From NCBI RefSeq assembly GCF_002218005.2, contig NZ_AP018678.1:2294001-2358000 (forward strand): a stretch of DNA of 64,000 nucleotides, written 5' to 3'. The stretch comes from Vibrio algivorus (GTDB lineage Bacteria > Pseudomonadota > Gammaproteobacteria > Enterobacterales > Vibrionaceae). A program made the translations under genes and the position numbers. Shown here in pieces: positions 7,379-17,027 of this stretch. Under the pieces are notes generated by a model. The model saw nothing but the letters and a program-made list of their open reading frames with translations. It was not told the DNA's origin and made no database searches. How positions within the stretch are numbered: the first letter of the stretch is position 1; every line of letters begins with the position of its first letter.

Positions 7379-8635
7379 ATGCCTTCTTACCTTAAAAGTT
7401 ACACACTAAAGTTACTAAATATACTTATTTATTTACCCTTTATATGGTTAGGAACCGGCCTTTGCTTAGTTGAAGGTGGCCGTTCTATTATGACCAAATT
7501 AATGGTGATAGCAGTCGTCTCTCTTCTCATTTTATATAAAAAACAAGCCTGGTCTTGGGTATATAAGACTCGCCAACAACTGTATACCTCCACTGCTATA
7601 CTCTCTTTCGTAGTTTATTTGGCTCTACTACAAGCATATCATGGTGCAGATGAAGGACTGATTCGAACCCTTGGTCTACTCACCCTATATTATTATTTAT
7701 TCCCTTTACACTTGTTCAATAACCGATGGATAGTAGTCGCACTACTCCTCAATGCCATTGGTTTAGGCTATCTTATTTATCAAAATGCTTACCTAGTTAA
7801 TGTTAACCGGCTAGTTGTTGATGCAAAATTAATGAACCCTATTCCATTTGCAACCTACTGCATGGTAGCGGCGATTACTCAAATTTACTATGCTATCAAA
7901 ATACAATCTGTTTATTTAAAAATATTATGCTTGATGGCCTCTATTGTTTCTATCACAGGTATGCTGCTCACCGACACTCGAGGAGTTGCTCTAGCGCTAG
8001 CTATTATCGCAGTGCTGATTGTAATAAAATTATTAATATCAAGATCGAAAGCTTTGATTACTATCTCGATATTACTTTTTACCCTGTCAACCATTCTAAT
8101 TGGTATATTGCTGAAAAATACCTTCATAAATCGATATCATCAAACTCAGTATGAAATACACCAAATTCAAAAAGGTAACTTAAATACTTCTATTGGTATT
8201 AGATTTCAAATCTGGAATAGTGGTACTCATACCTTGCTCGAACACCCTTTCATTGGTATAGGCAGTAAGAACTTTCGTCCAGAATTTAAAAAGCACTTTG
8301 AGCAAGGAATTATAACTAAAAATATAATGTATTTTAATCCTATGCATTACCATAATCAGTTTATCGATATGGCTGTGAAAAATGGCTTAATAGGGTTAGT
8401 TTTATTTTTAGGAATATTTTTTGTTTTTTTACTTAAACAAAGAAAAGTCACCATATATTCACTTTCGAGTGTTTATGTTATTGTGATTTTTATTTGTGGC
8501 TTAACAGATGTACCATTTTCTCATCTAAGTATTACCTACTTTTTCATGCTACTGCTTTTATTCTCTAGTAACACAAAGTCAGACTCTTTTGCTAAAAGCT
8601 ATAATGAATTAAATGTTGATAACAATCGTTGGTAA
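7379..8635 (+). CDS. waaL: O-antigen ligase family protein
   Basis: Inner-membrane protein of 418 aa with about eleven hydrophobic segments. Wzy_C/WaaL family features are a large periplasmic loop around residues 255-325 with FIGIGSKNFRPEF, then NPMHYHNQFIDMAVKNGL leading into the next membrane helix. WaaL joins undecaprenyl-linked O-antigen to the lipid A-core on the periplasmic face. Its place straight after hldD in the core region favours ligase over Wzy polymerase, although the two are hard to separate by sequence. It overlaps the convergent glycosyltransferase gene by 37 bp at the 3' end. Confidence 0.82.
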   Translation: MPSYLKSYTLKLLNILIYLPFIWLGTGLCLVEGGRSIMTKLMVIAVVSLLILYKKQAWSWVYKTRQQLYTSTAILSFVVYLALLQAYHGADEGLIRTLGLLTLYYYLFPLHLFNNRWIVVALLLNAIGLGYLIYQNAYLVNVNRLVVDAKLMNPIPFATYCMVAAITQIYYAIKIQSVYLKILCLMASIVSITGMLLTDTRGVALALAIIAVLIVIKLLISRSKALITISILLFTLSTILIGILLKNTFINRYHQTQYEIHQIQKGNLNTSIGIRFQIWNSGTHTLLEHPFIGIGSKNFRPEFKKHFEQGIITKNIMYFNPMHYHNQFIDMAVKNGLIGLVLFLGIFFVFLLKQRKVTIYSLSSVYVIVIFICGLTDVPFSHLSITYFFMLLLLFSSNTKSDSFAKSYNELNVDNNRW

Positions 8636-9678
8636 ACCTGTTGATTAGAAAAAGGCAAATAACCTGACTCTGAAATTTGCTCTTTAGAGTCTTCTAACAC
8701 TTGTTGAATTTTATGAGCAATCACTTGTTCATCATAAGAGTTGATCAAGTATTTAGATAATTCACCAGTCAGAATTTCACTCGGCCCAGAAGGACAATCA
8801 ACACTCACCACAGGCGTTCCAATAGATAAAGCTTCAATTAAAACTGTAGGTAATCCTTCAAAATCAGAAGTTAATGCTAAAAGGCGAGCTTTACGAATCC
8901 AAGGGTATGGATTTTCAACAAAATCATGGAAAAATACTTGTTTTTGTAAACCTAATTTATTCACTTGTCGTTGAATATCAGCTTTTAAATCACCTTCACC
9001 TAAAATCATCAACTGCATATTAGAATTATTCAATAAAGAAAATGCATTAACTAAACGATCCAAGCGTTTTTGCTTTTCAATTCTTCCAACAAAAATAATA
9101 TAGTTATCAGGACAAGGTTCTAGTATCGATTCTTTAGACTTTTTCTGGATGCTATCAAAATCAAAAGGGTTATAAATAGTATGTATTGAACGAAGGTTTT
9201 GCTCACCACAACATTTTTTTACAAACTGATTAATACGGTCTGAAACACAAAAAACGTGTTTATTTTTCAATTTTCTTTTTAATTTAAATCGATATTTATA
9301 TTGCTTAAATATATTTCTTGACAAATATGAATATTCATCGGAATTATGAATGTAAGAGATTAATCGTGGATCATTGAACTTGGAAATCAGCTTAATCGTT
9401 TCACTATGTGAGGCGATCAAAAAATCAAAAGAAGGCGATGAGTGATACCAATTCAAAAATGCCTGATTAATTAATTTATTCTTTTCTTTTGAATTATCAG
9501 ATTTCTGTATTGCTAAAGTGTAAATAGGGACCGTTCCATCAAGTGGCAACTGGATATCTTCAAATAAGGTCACCACCTCTACATCATGTCCATGATCTAC
9601 CAGTAACTTAGCCATCCTCAAAGTCACAACCTGAACGCCTTCAACTTTCAAATCACGTATCAGAAATTTTATTTTCAT
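8599..9678 (-). CDS. Glycosyltransferase family 4
   Basis: GT-B glycosyltransferase of 359 aa, probably adding a sugar to the LPS core on the cytoplasmic side of the inner membrane. The N-terminal half has KVEGVQVVTLRMAKLLVDHGH, a family pattern; the donor-binding half has FVGRIEKQKRLDRLV (about 205) and the EX7E motif in DFEGLPTVLIEALSIGTPVV (about 285). The gene points left, opposite to its neighbours, and its 3' end overlaps waaL. Donor and acceptor cannot be told from the sequence. Confidence 0.88.
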   Translation of the reverse strand: MKIKFLIRDLKVEGVQVVTLRMAKLLVDHGHDVEVVTLFEDIQLPLDGTVPIYTLAIQKSDNSKEKNKLINQAFLNWYHSSPSFDFLIASHSETIKLISKFNDPRLISYIHNSDEYSYLSRNIFKQYKYRFKLKRKLKNKHVFCVSDRINQFVKKCCGEQNLRSIHTIYNPFDFDSIQKKSKESILEPCPDNYIIFVGRIEKQKRLDRLVNAFSLLNNSNMQLMILGEGDLKADIQRQVNKLGLQKQVFFHDFVENPYPWIRKARLLALTSDFEGLPTVLIEALSIGTPVVSVDCPSGPSEILTGELSKYLINSYDEQVIAHKIQQVLEDSKEQISESGYLPFSNQQVYQRLLSTFNSL

Positions 9679-9923
9679 TAGTTACTCTTTGTATAACGGG
9701 CTTAGTTAAGAAGTATTTTAATCAATCAGTATCTGTTTAGCTTTGTTTTAAAACAGACTTTGTGATTGTCTTACATCCAGCGGTGACTTACAATTTGTTC
9801 ATGATGTTATTTCGAAGCATTTAACCTGCATGGCTAATCGCTAAGTACCAAAATCTAGGTTAATTAAAATAATTCGAGTGTCATATTGACTCTCAACAAA
9901 GTGAACTGGTGGTAATTAATTAC

Positions 9924-10880
9924 ATGACTCAACAACGCAATGATTTTGATGAAATTGCCTATAACCCTCAGTTTCAACTTAACTTTTTGGCCCCCAAATA
10001 CTGGTCAACTTGGCTAGGTATTTTTGTTATTTGCTTAACCAGCTGTTTACCTAAATGTATTCAGTCCTGTATAGCTAAAGGCTTAACCTCAATTGCCATC
10101 AGGTTAAAATCAGGGGCAGCCAAACGAGCTCGTATTAATTTAGCAATGTGCTTCCCAGAAAAAACAGAAAAAGAACGAGAAAGTATCCTTGCCCAAATGT
10201 ATCTCACTTCAGTGATGTTCATGATGAATTTTGCCTCATTAAGCCTTCGTAATAAAAACTGGCTTGAACGTCATACAACAATTCGTGGGTTTGGTAACAT
10301 TCAAGAGGTTCTTGATGCCGATGAAAAAGTGATATTACTCGTACCCCATACCTGGGCAATTGATATACCTGCCGTTTTATTTGCCTCTAGAGGCTTCCCA
10401 GTATCCGCTATGGCGAAAAGCCAAAAAAATCTTTTGGCTGATTGGTTGATGCATAAACAGCGAGTGCAGTACGGTGGTCGAGTCTACGATAGAAGCGCTG
10501 GTATCAAACCTTTTATTAAATCTATTAGAAAGGACAACTATTTAGGCTACTACTTGCCTGATGAAGATCTTGGCAAAGAGCATAGCGTTTTTGTTGATTT
10601 CTTTGCTACCCAAAAGGCCACTATTTCTGGGTTAGGGCGATTATCTAAACTGAGTAAAGCGAAAATAGTTCCTTTATTCGCTATGTTCAATAGTGAAACT
10701 GGTCAGTTTGAACTGGATGTTTATCCTGCACTCCCTTTTCCAACAGGTGATGAATATAGCGATGCTCGAATGATGAATGAATGCATCGAAAGTTATGTCA
10801 ACGCTCGCCCGGAACAATATATGTGGATTCTTCGCCTGTTAAAAACTCGGCCAAAAGATGGAAAAAACCCTTATAAGTAA
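9924..10880 (+). CDS. Late lipid A acyltransferase (LpxM/LpxN-like)
   Basis: 318-aa membrane-anchored acyltransferase of the LpxL/LpxM (HtrB/MsbB) family, which adds a secondary acyl chain to Kdo2-lipid A. It has an N-terminal hydrophobic anchor (LAPKYWSTWLGIFVICLTSC) and the catalytic HX4D in VPHTWAIDIP (about residue 135), the form seen in LpxM; the second family member at 31114 has HX4E. YYLPDEDLGKEHSVFVDFF matches the family. In V. cholerae the second enzyme is LpxN, which transfers a 3-hydroxylaurate; this gene could be LpxM or LpxN. ATG 9924 is chosen; GTG 9909 is an alternative. Confidence 0.85.
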   Translation: MTQQRNDFDEIAYNPQFQLNFLAPKYWSTWLGIFVICLTSCLPKCIQSCIAKGLTSIAIRLKSGAAKRARINLAMCFPEKTEKERESILAQMYLTSVMFMMNFASLSLRNKNWLERHTTIRGFGNIQEVLDADEKVILLVPHTWAIDIPAVLFASRGFPVSAMAKSQKNLLADWLMHKQRVQYGGRVYDRSAGIKPFIKSIRKDNYLGYYLPDEDLGKEHSVFVDFFATQKATISGLGRLSKLSKAKIVPLFAMFNSETGQFELDVYPALPFPTGDEYSDARMMNECIESYVNARPEQYMWILRLLKTRPKDGKNPYK

Positions 10881-10885
10881 AATAA

Positions 10886-10909
10886 ATATCATTAGTGCAT
10901 TAGTGATAT
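10886..10909 (+). terminator. Hairpin after the acyltransferase gene
   Basis: ATATCATTAG and TTAGTGATAT can pair with wobble pairs just after the stop codon, followed by CTTTATCTGCTTT. It is a weak candidate for a terminator. Confidence 0.35.
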
Positions 10910-10963
10910 CTTTATCTGCTTTAAAATATTTTATATGCTCAACAGTCAAAGGTTTTTAACTCA

Positions 10964-12055
10964 ATGAATATTCTGATTTTCAGTTCCTATAAAGATTCAT
11001 GGAATAGTGTTCGTCCTGAAGCAGAAATGTTCATTGAGATGACCAAGTTAGGGCATAATGTGACAATTGTTACACAAGGATATGCTAAGTACATTTCTCG
11101 CTTTAAAGAAAATGGCATCAAAATCATCGATTGCTACCCAACAAGAAAAGTATGCTACCGAACCATTAAAACTCTACGTAAAGAGTTATCTTCAACTCAT
11201 TACGATATCGTTTATGCTATGAACTCTAAAACGATTCCTAATGCTGCATTTGCATGTATAGGTTTTAAAAAGACCAGAATGGTCACTTATCGAGGTACCG
11301 TGGGAGGCTTGTATCGACATGATCCTAGTGCTTACTTAACCCACTTACACCCACGTGTTGATGGAATTAGTTGTGTCGCTCAAGCCGTAACCGATGATGT
11401 GAAAAAACATGTTTGGATTGACTCAGATAAGGTCGAAACTATCTATAAAGGGCACGATCTCGCTTGGTACCAAGCGAGAGCTATTCCTCGTTTAAAGCTA
11501 AACCTTCCGAGTGATGCAATTGTTGCCACTTGCATAGCCAATGCCCGCCCAAGTAAAGGGATTCATGTTTTATTAGAAAGCGCATCCGAGCTATCTGATA
11601 TCGAAAAATTACATATTTTACTCATTGGCCGTAATATGGATACTGAAGCCAATCTAGCTCTAGCAAAAGCCAGTGGTATGGAAGAGCGTATTCATTTTCT
11701 AGGTTACCGAAAAGACGTCCCAGAAATTCTAGCGACTAGTGATATGCAAATTCAACCTTCAATTAGTGGAGAAGGTTTACCTAAAACCATAATAGAGGCA
11801 ATGGCAATGGCTATTCCTTCTATAGTAACTACCACTGGTGGCAGCAAAGAATTGCTCATTAATGGTGAATCTGGTTATGTCGTTCCGGTTAATAATAGTA
11901 ATGCTATTGCAGACAAAATACGTTTATTGTGCACGTCAAAAGAAAATCGTCAAAAAATGGGATTACTTGCTCAGCAGCGAATGATTAGTGAATTTTCAGT
12001 TCAAAAAACAGCTCAACAACATATCCATTTTTTTCAAACCTTACTCCAACAATGA
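10964..12055 (+). CDS. Glycosyltransferase family 4
   Basis: 363-aa GT-B enzyme of the GT4/GT1 superfamily in the LPS core cluster. The C-terminal nucleotide-sugar site is clear: ARPSKGIHVLLESA (about 185) and GEGLPKTIIEAMAMAIPSIV (about 266) with the EX7E glutamates, then TTGGSKELLINGESGYVVP. The N-terminal half resembles heptose- or hexose-adding core transferases (SSYKDSWNSVRPEAEMF). It is followed at 19 bp by a GT9 gene in the same direction and is probably cotranscribed with waaF and waaA. Specificity unknown. Confidence 0.88.
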   Translation: MNILIFSSYKDSWNSVRPEAEMFIEMTKLGHNVTIVTQGYAKYISRFKENGIKIIDCYPTRKVCYRTIKTLRKELSSTHYDIVYAMNSKTIPNAAFACIGFKKTRMVTYRGTVGGLYRHDPSAYLTHLHPRVDGISCVAQAVTDDVKKHVWIDSDKVETIYKGHDLAWYQARAIPRLKLNLPSDAIVATCIANARPSKGIHVLLESASELSDIEKLHILLIGRNMDTEANLALAKASGMEERIHFLGYRKDVPEILATSDMQIQPSISGEGLPKTIIEAMAMAIPSIVTTTGGSKELLINGESGYVVPVNNSNAIADKIRLLCTSKENRQKMGLLAQQRMISEFSVQKTAQQHIHFFQTLLQQ

Positions 12056-12074
12056 ATAATGGCGTTTTTCTATA

Positions 12075-13163
12075 ATGATAAAAACTCTTAAAGCCCAAAA
12101 TCGTGCCATTAGGAACAAAATTAAAGCCTGGAAACTGCATCGTATTTCACAAAAGTACGATAAGGATCCTCTTGCTGGAAATCCACCTAACATTGCAAAT
12201 GTTCGCTCTATCGCCATATTACGCTGGGATAACAAACTCGGTGATGCCATTATGTGTGGTGTTTTTATTCAAGCCTTACAACAATACCGACCAGATATCA
12301 AAATCACCCTTATTTCACCTAAATTGTGTGCTGATTGGGTAAAAAAAGCGACTCATTGTGAAATCCTTTTATGTGATAAAAGAAGCCAAAAAACCGCACT
12401 CAATTTCAAGCAGTACCAAGGAAGGTTCGATGCTGTTATCGAGCTGGGCAGCAGCTTTGACTTTAAAGAATTGACCGCTCTACATCAGATCGGTGCACCA
12501 ATTAATATTGGCTATAACAAATCATCCCACCCAATTTTTAATATTAATATTGACTCAAATGCGGTTCATTTTAAAAACCGCTATTTAACGGCAGCTCAGC
12601 TGTTTTGTCGAGATGCGCAATTGACAGATGTGACGATTCCAGTCATTCCATTTAGAGAGCAAGTAGCCTTACCGACTCTGTCAAACTCTCACAATATTGC
12701 GATCAACCTTTTTGGCTCAAGTAAATACCGCCAATTCTCTGAAGCAGAAGCCATTAAGCTACTTACCTATTGGTTAACAGAATTTTCAAATGATCATCTT
12801 TACCTGATGCCTGTTCCTGATAAAGTCCCTGTATTAAAAAGCATCGTTAAGCAAATCAATCACGATAGACTTTCGCTTATCTCTGACACTCCTTCACTTG
12901 AGTTAACATTAAAATTACTCTCTGAGGTTGATCTATGCTTTACTCCAGATACATCGGTTGTTCATATGGCTAGTGCCTTAAATACACCGACACTAGCAAT
13001 TTACGCCGATGATCCTAAAAATTTAAAAGAATGGCACCCTTTATCATCACAATATGAATTGCTATTAAACCCGAAGGCAAAAGATAGTAACGATCGCGTC
13101 TATGTTTATGATTTCAAATGGCAAGACTTAAAAGAAAAACGCCTAAAACTTTTACAAAAATAA
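12075..13163 (+). CDS. Glycosyltransferase family 9 (heptosyltransferase-like)
   Basis: 362-aa GT9 enzyme. The N-terminal acceptor domain has IAILRWDNKLGDAIMCGVF (about residues 46-64), like the RxDxxGD motif of heptosyltransferases; the C-terminal donor domain has VDLCFTPDTSVVHMASALNTPTLAIYA (split: CFTPDTSVVHMAS then TPTLAIYA, about 305). It is 12 bp upstream of waaF in the same operon, so it may be a third (WaaQ-like) or strain-specific heptosyltransferase. An alternative is a GT9 enzyme acting on another sugar. Confidence 0.83.
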   Translation: MIKTLKAQNRAIRNKIKAWKLHRISQKYDKDPLAGNPPNIANVRSIAILRWDNKLGDAIMCGVFIQALQQYRPDIKITLISPKLCADWVKKATHCEILLCDKRSQKTALNFKQYQGRFDAVIELGSSFDFKELTALHQIGAPINIGYNKSSHPIFNINIDSNAVHFKNRYLTAAQLFCRDAQLTDVTIPVIPFREQVALPTLSNSHNIAINLFGSSKYRQFSEAEAIKLLTYWLTEFSNDHLYLMPVPDKVPVLKSIVKQINHDRLSLISDTPSLELTLKLLSEVDLCFTPDTSVVHMASALNTPTLAIYADDPKNLKEWHPLSSQYELLLNPKAKDSNDRVYVYDFKWQDLKEKRLKLLQK

Positions 13164-13175
13164 CTGGATTACTTT

Positions 13176-14207
13176 ATGAGAATTCTAATCATCGGCCCTT
13201 CTTGGGTGGGCGATATGGTGATGTCGCAATCATTATACATTACGTTAAAACAACAACACCCTGAAGCTTTAATTGATGTATTAGCCCCAGCTTGGTGTAA
13301 ACCAATTCTAGAGCGAATGCCTGAAGTCCATCGAGCTATTGAAATGCCGCTTGGTCATGGTGAGTTCAATATACTAGGCCGTCGTGCATTAGGAAAAGAG
13401 CTTAAACATCAAGATTATACTCATGCTTTTGTATTACCTAATTCAGCAAAATCAGCTTTAATCCCTTGGTTTGCCGGTATCCCAGTTCGTACGGGTTGGA
13501 AAGGTGAAATGCGCTATGGCTTGCTAAACGACCTGCGTCCTAATAAAAAATCTTTTCAATATATGATTGAACGCTATGTTGCATTAGCTCATCCAAAACA
13601 AAATATGGTTGATTCCTCCTCACTGCCTGGGCTAGAGGACCTACCGAAACCTAAGCTTCATATTGATGCTTTCACTCAAAAAAATACCATCGAGAAGTTT
13701 GAACTAAACCAAAATAGAAGTATTATCGGTTTGTGCCCAGGGGCTGAATTTGGCCCAGCAAAGCAATGGCCAGTAGAGCACTATGCTGCAGTAGCTGAAC
13801 AAATGATTAATGATGGCAAACAAATCTGGTTATTTGGCTCACCTAAAGATCAACCAACAACCGCTGCTATCAAGCAAGCAATCACAGCTGAAAATCAACA
13901 ATATAGTTTTGATCTTGCTGGCAAAACAAGTTTAATTGAAGCGGTCGACTTACTGGGCGCATGTGAAACAGTGATCAGTAATGACTCTGGTTTAATGCAT
14001 GTTGCAGCAGCGGTTGATTGTAAAGTTATCGGAGTCTATGGTTCGACCTCCCCTCAATATACTCCGCCATTAGCAAAAAAGCTGGCCATTGTTCATACCA
14101 ACATTGAATGCCGACCATGTTTTAAGCGTGAGTGCCCACTCGGACATTTAAAATGCTTAAAAGATCTCGCTCCCCAGCGTGTGCTTGATGCATATAAAAC
14201 CTTGTAA
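13176..14207 (+). CDS. waaF: ADP-heptose:LPS heptosyltransferase II
   Basis: 343-aa GT9 enzyme that adds the second heptose to the inner core using ADP-heptose made through HldD. MRILIIGPSWVGDMVMSQSL at the N-terminus is the WaaF signature; CPGAEFGPAKQWP (about 184) and SNDSGLMHVAAAV (about 266) are donor-site motifs, and the CRPCFKRECPLGHLKCL cysteine cluster near the C-terminus is typical. Length is normal. It is 3 bp upstream of waaA and clearly in the same operon. Confidence 0.95.
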   Translation: MRILIIGPSWVGDMVMSQSLYITLKQQHPEALIDVLAPAWCKPILERMPEVHRAIEMPLGHGEFNILGRRALGKELKHQDYTHAFVLPNSAKSALIPWFAGIPVRTGWKGEMRYGLLNDLRPNKKSFQYMIERYVALAHPKQNMVDSSSLPGLEDLPKPKLHIDAFTQKNTIEKFELNQNRSIIGLCPGAEFGPAKQWPVEHYAAVAEQMINDGKQIWLFGSPKDQPTTAAIKQAITAENQQYSFDLAGKTSLIEAVDLLGACETVISNDSGLMHVAAAVDCKVIGVYGSTSPQYTPPLAKKLAIVHTNIECRPCFKRECPLGHLKCLKDLAPQRVLDAYKTL

Positions 14208-14210
14208 GGT

Positions 14211-15488
14211 GTGTTTGTGATTCGTTATTTCTATACTTTATTGCTCTTTTTATTATCTCCGGTTTTATTACTGACTTTATATAAAAAGAAACCAGGCAAA
14301 CCTCGTTTTGGTGCTCGTTGGAAAGAGCATTTTGGCTTTACGCCTGCTTTAGAGAATCAATCACAACGCCCTATTTGGATTCACACTGTTTCGGTAGGAG
14401 AAACTATTGCAGCAACGCCATTTATTCGAGCACTTAAGCAAAAATATCCCAACACTCCTATTGTTATTACCACGACGACAAGTACTGGTGCAGAACAAGC
14501 ATATAGGCTAACTGATATAGCAGAGCATCGTTATATGCCGATTGATTTACCATTTGCGGTGAAAGGCTTTATAAAGAAAATCCGACCTCAAGCTATGCTG
14601 ATAATGGAAACCGAGTTATGGCCAAATACTCTGCACTATGTGGCTCAATCTGGCTGCCCTATTACTGTGATTAACGCCCGCTTATCGGAACGTTCTGCGG
14701 TGCGTTATAACAAATTTCAATCCATTTTCAATTTGTTATCTAAAAATCTAAACCAGGTGTTATGCCAACATCAAGATGATGCAGAACGATTTATCCGTTT
14801 AGGTGTTGGTTCTGATCGAGTAAAAATAACTGGCAGCCTAAAGTTTGATATAACAGTGTCAAAAGAATCTTTAGAGTTTGGGGCTCAGTTACGCTCACAG
14901 TTAGGTAAAAGCCGACCAATATGGATTGCTGCTAGCACACACCAAGGAGAAGATGAGCAATTGCTTGATGCTCATAAATCATTATTAAAAAAACACCCTG
15001 AAGCACTATTAATATTAGTACCACGCCATCCTGAACGATTTAACGATGTATACCAATTAACTATTTCTAGTGGATTTATTACTCATCGTCGCACCGATGA
15101 ATCTCATAGATCATTTAAAGACACTCAAGTTTACTTAGCTGATACTATGGGAGAAATGATAATACTGCTTGCCGCTAGTGATGTTTGCTTTATGGGAGGC
15201 AGCTTGATTGGAGATAAGGTTGGAGGGCATAATGTTCTGGAACCAGCCGCTTTAGCAAAACCAATCATTATTGGACCTAGCTATTATAATTTCTCTGATA
15301 TGACAAATAGCTTAAAAAATCAAAAATCTTTATTCATAATAGAAAAGCCTTATGAAATATATGAAAAACTAGACTGGATGATTTCAAATGATATCGCCTA
15401 TGAATTAGGAGTAAACTCAAAACTGTTTATCGAAAAAAATAAAGGCGCTATTAAAAGAACGGTGGATTTAATAAATGAAGTCATTTAA
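14211..15488 (+). CDS. waaA: 3-deoxy-D-manno-octulosonic acid (Kdo) transferase
   Basis: 425-aa membrane-anchored GT30 enzyme that attaches Kdo to lipid IVA. It has an N-terminal membrane anchor (RYFYTLLLFLLSPVLLLTLY), the KPRFGARWKEHFG segment, the catalytic-site IHTVSVGETIAATPF (about 58-72), AASTHQGEDEQLL (about 240) and the GGHNVLEPAALAKPI donor motif (about 340). It starts with GTG, 3 bp after waaF, and overlaps the start of the next gene by 14 bp. In Haemophilus and Vibrio WaaA adds one Kdo that KdkA then phosphorylates; kdkA is also present here. Confidence 0.95.
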   Translation: MFVIRYFYTLLLFLLSPVLLLTLYKKKPGKPRFGARWKEHFGFTPALENQSQRPIWIHTVSVGETIAATPFIRALKQKYPNTPIVITTTTSTGAEQAYRLTDIAEHRYMPIDLPFAVKGFIKKIRPQAMLIMETELWPNTLHYVAQSGCPITVINARLSERSAVRYNKFQSIFNLLSKNLNQVLCQHQDDAERFIRLGVGSDRVKITGSLKFDITVSKESLEFGAQLRSQLGKSRPIWIAASTHQGEDEQLLDAHKSLLKKHPEALLILVPRHPERFNDVYQLTISSGFITHRRTDESHRSFKDTQVYLADTMGEMIILLAASDVCFMGGSLIGDKVGGHNVLEPAALAKPIIIGPSYYNFSDMTNSLKNQKSLFIIEKPYEIYEKLDWMISNDIAYELGVNSKLFIEKNKGAIKRTVDLINEVI

Positions 15489-16353
15489 ATCGAAACTTAA
15501 TAATAAAAAAATAATTATCAGAAGAAAGATAATTAAGCAGTTTTTTAAGTTAACAAAACCTAAAGAAATGAAAGAAACCTCGGATTATTGGCCAGATATG
15601 CGCTATATTGATGATATTCTTACATTTAAAGGAAAGGAAATAAAAACTGTTCCTATAAATGACTTTTTATCAAAAGAAACATACTCAGAAATAAACATTA
15701 TTGGTTCAGGACCATCCGTCAATGATTTAGACAAGTCCCTATTAAAAGATAAGGGGAATATATTTTTAAATGGTGCCATCAACATTGCAACAGAAAACAA
15801 ACTCCCGGTGCTTTGCTTAATCATCATGGATGCGACATTTGTAAGAAACCGATTTGATTTAATTAGAGACATAAAAGAACCATGTCATCTATTTCTTAAC
15901 TTAGGATCTGCTTGTGCCATCGCAGAAAGAGACATTTCACTATTAAAAAAACATAAAATAACCATATTTAAAATATCAAAAGGTAATAATTTAAATTTTT
16001 TTAACGATGAGAAAAGCTATTTTTCAAAAAGCCTTAATCATGGTATTTTTGATGGAGGAACTGTAATGTCTGTAGCAATACAACTAGCCTTTCACCTTTC
16101 ACCTAAAACGGTATATTTGCTAGGCTTAGATATCAATAATTCTAAAGAGCCTAGATTCTACGAAACAAAAACCAATAAACTGAAAAGCGGACTATTGAAA
16201 GATTACGAAACTAAGATATTACCGTTCATGATACTAGCTAGAAAATGCTATGAAAGTAAAAAAATCTCATTATTTAACTGCTCACCGATTAGCAAACTAC
16301 CTTATAACGTAATCAAATATAGTGATATTTATGAAAAAGCTAATACCAATTAG
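15475..16353 (+). CDS. WaaZ-like / DUF115-like LPS core protein
   Basis: 292-aa protein with a basic N-terminus and the pattern INIIGSGPSVNDLDKS (about residues 75-90), then NGAINIATENKLPVLCLIIMDA, and GGTVMSVAIQLAFHLSPKTVYLLGLD (split: GGTVMSVAIQLAF, KTVYLLGLDI). This GSGPS...NGA...GLD layout is that of the WaaZ/RfaZ core proteins (Kdo-III transferase candidates) and related DUF115 families. It overlaps waaA by 14 bp, so it is translationally coupled to Kdo transfer, which supports a Kdo-region role. It is AT-rich against its neighbours. Its 3' end overlaps the convergent acetyltransferase by 14 bp. Function is inferred. Confidence 0.65.
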   Translation: MKSFKSKLNNKKIIIRRKIIKQFFKLTKPKEMKETSDYWPDMRYIDDILTFKGKEIKTVPINDFLSKETYSEINIIGSGPSVNDLDKSLLKDKGNIFLNGAINIATENKLPVLCLIIMDATFVRNRFDLIRDIKEPCHLFLNLGSACAIAERDISLLKKHKITIFKISKGNNLNFFNDEKSYFSKSLNHGIFDGGTVMSVAIQLAFHLSPKTVYLLGLDINNSKEPRFYETKTNKLKSGLLKDYETKILPFMILARKCYESKKISLFNCSPISKLPYNVIKYSDIYEKANTN

Positions 16354-17026
16354 ACTCATCATACATTAACTCAACATTATTTTTTATTTTTTCATCACTC
16401 CAGTTCCACCACTTCTCGGAAACCAAGAATGCTATTTTTTCGGGAGAGAACCTATACTTGATAACTTTTGCGGGGACTCCTCCTACAATTGAGTATGGGG
16501 GGATATCGTTAATAACAACTGCACCAGCAGCAATTATGGCACCATCCCCTATATTGACTCCAGGTAAGATAGTCACATTAGTCCCTACCCATACATCATT
16601 TCCTATTTTTACTTTTTCATTATTACAAAACGGCTTTATGTCTTTATTTTCAAGAATAAATCCATCATTCTTTCGATATAAAAATGCATGTGTAGATTTG
16701 AATTTTATCGGATGGTTTCCGGCAGCTATCATAACATTGGGGGCAAATGAACAAAATGCACCAATACTATCTAGCAATCGAAGGCCATTTTGCCTAACAC
16801 TCCAAAATTGCTCATAACCCTTACTGTATTTTCCAACACGAAAACCAAAAAATCGCTCACTTATATACAGATTGGCTAACCTTTTCTTTTTTTCACTAAA
16901 AATACCTCTAAGGATAATTACTACTATTTGCTTATGTGGCTGAAATGAATTTTCATCAACCCTTTTTTTTGCGAGATATTTACCACAATAGTTTAGTAGT
17001 ATTTTGTCGAACCAATTTAAATGCAT
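16340..17026 (-). CDS. Hexapeptide-repeat O-acetyltransferase (LbetaH fold)
   Basis: 228-aa acyltransferase. The C-terminal half has the hexapeptide repeats and catalytic-loop features of the CatB/WcaF/NodL group: VKIGNDVWVGTNVTILPG, VNIGDGAIIAAGAVVINDIPPY, and SIVGGVPAKVIKYRF (residues about 130-195). The central region has FAPNVMIAAGNHPIKFKSTHAF. Such enzymes use acetyl-CoA; here the acceptor is probably an LPS-core or O-antigen sugar. It is 1 bp downstream of the DUF3413 hydrolase gene, in the same direction, and both face the waa operon. Confidence 0.85.
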   Translation of the reverse strand: MHLNWFDKILLNYCGKYLAKKRVDENSFQPHKQIVVIILRGIFSEKKKRLANLYISERFFGFRVGKYSKGYEQFWSVRQNGLRLLDSIGAFCSFAPNVMIAAGNHPIKFKSTHAFLYRKNDGFILENKDIKPFCNNEKVKIGNDVWVGTNVTILPGVNIGDGAIIAAGAVVINDIPPYSIVGGVPAKVIKYRFSPEKIAFLVSEKWWNWSDEKIKNNVELMYDESNWY

Positions 17027-17027
17027 A

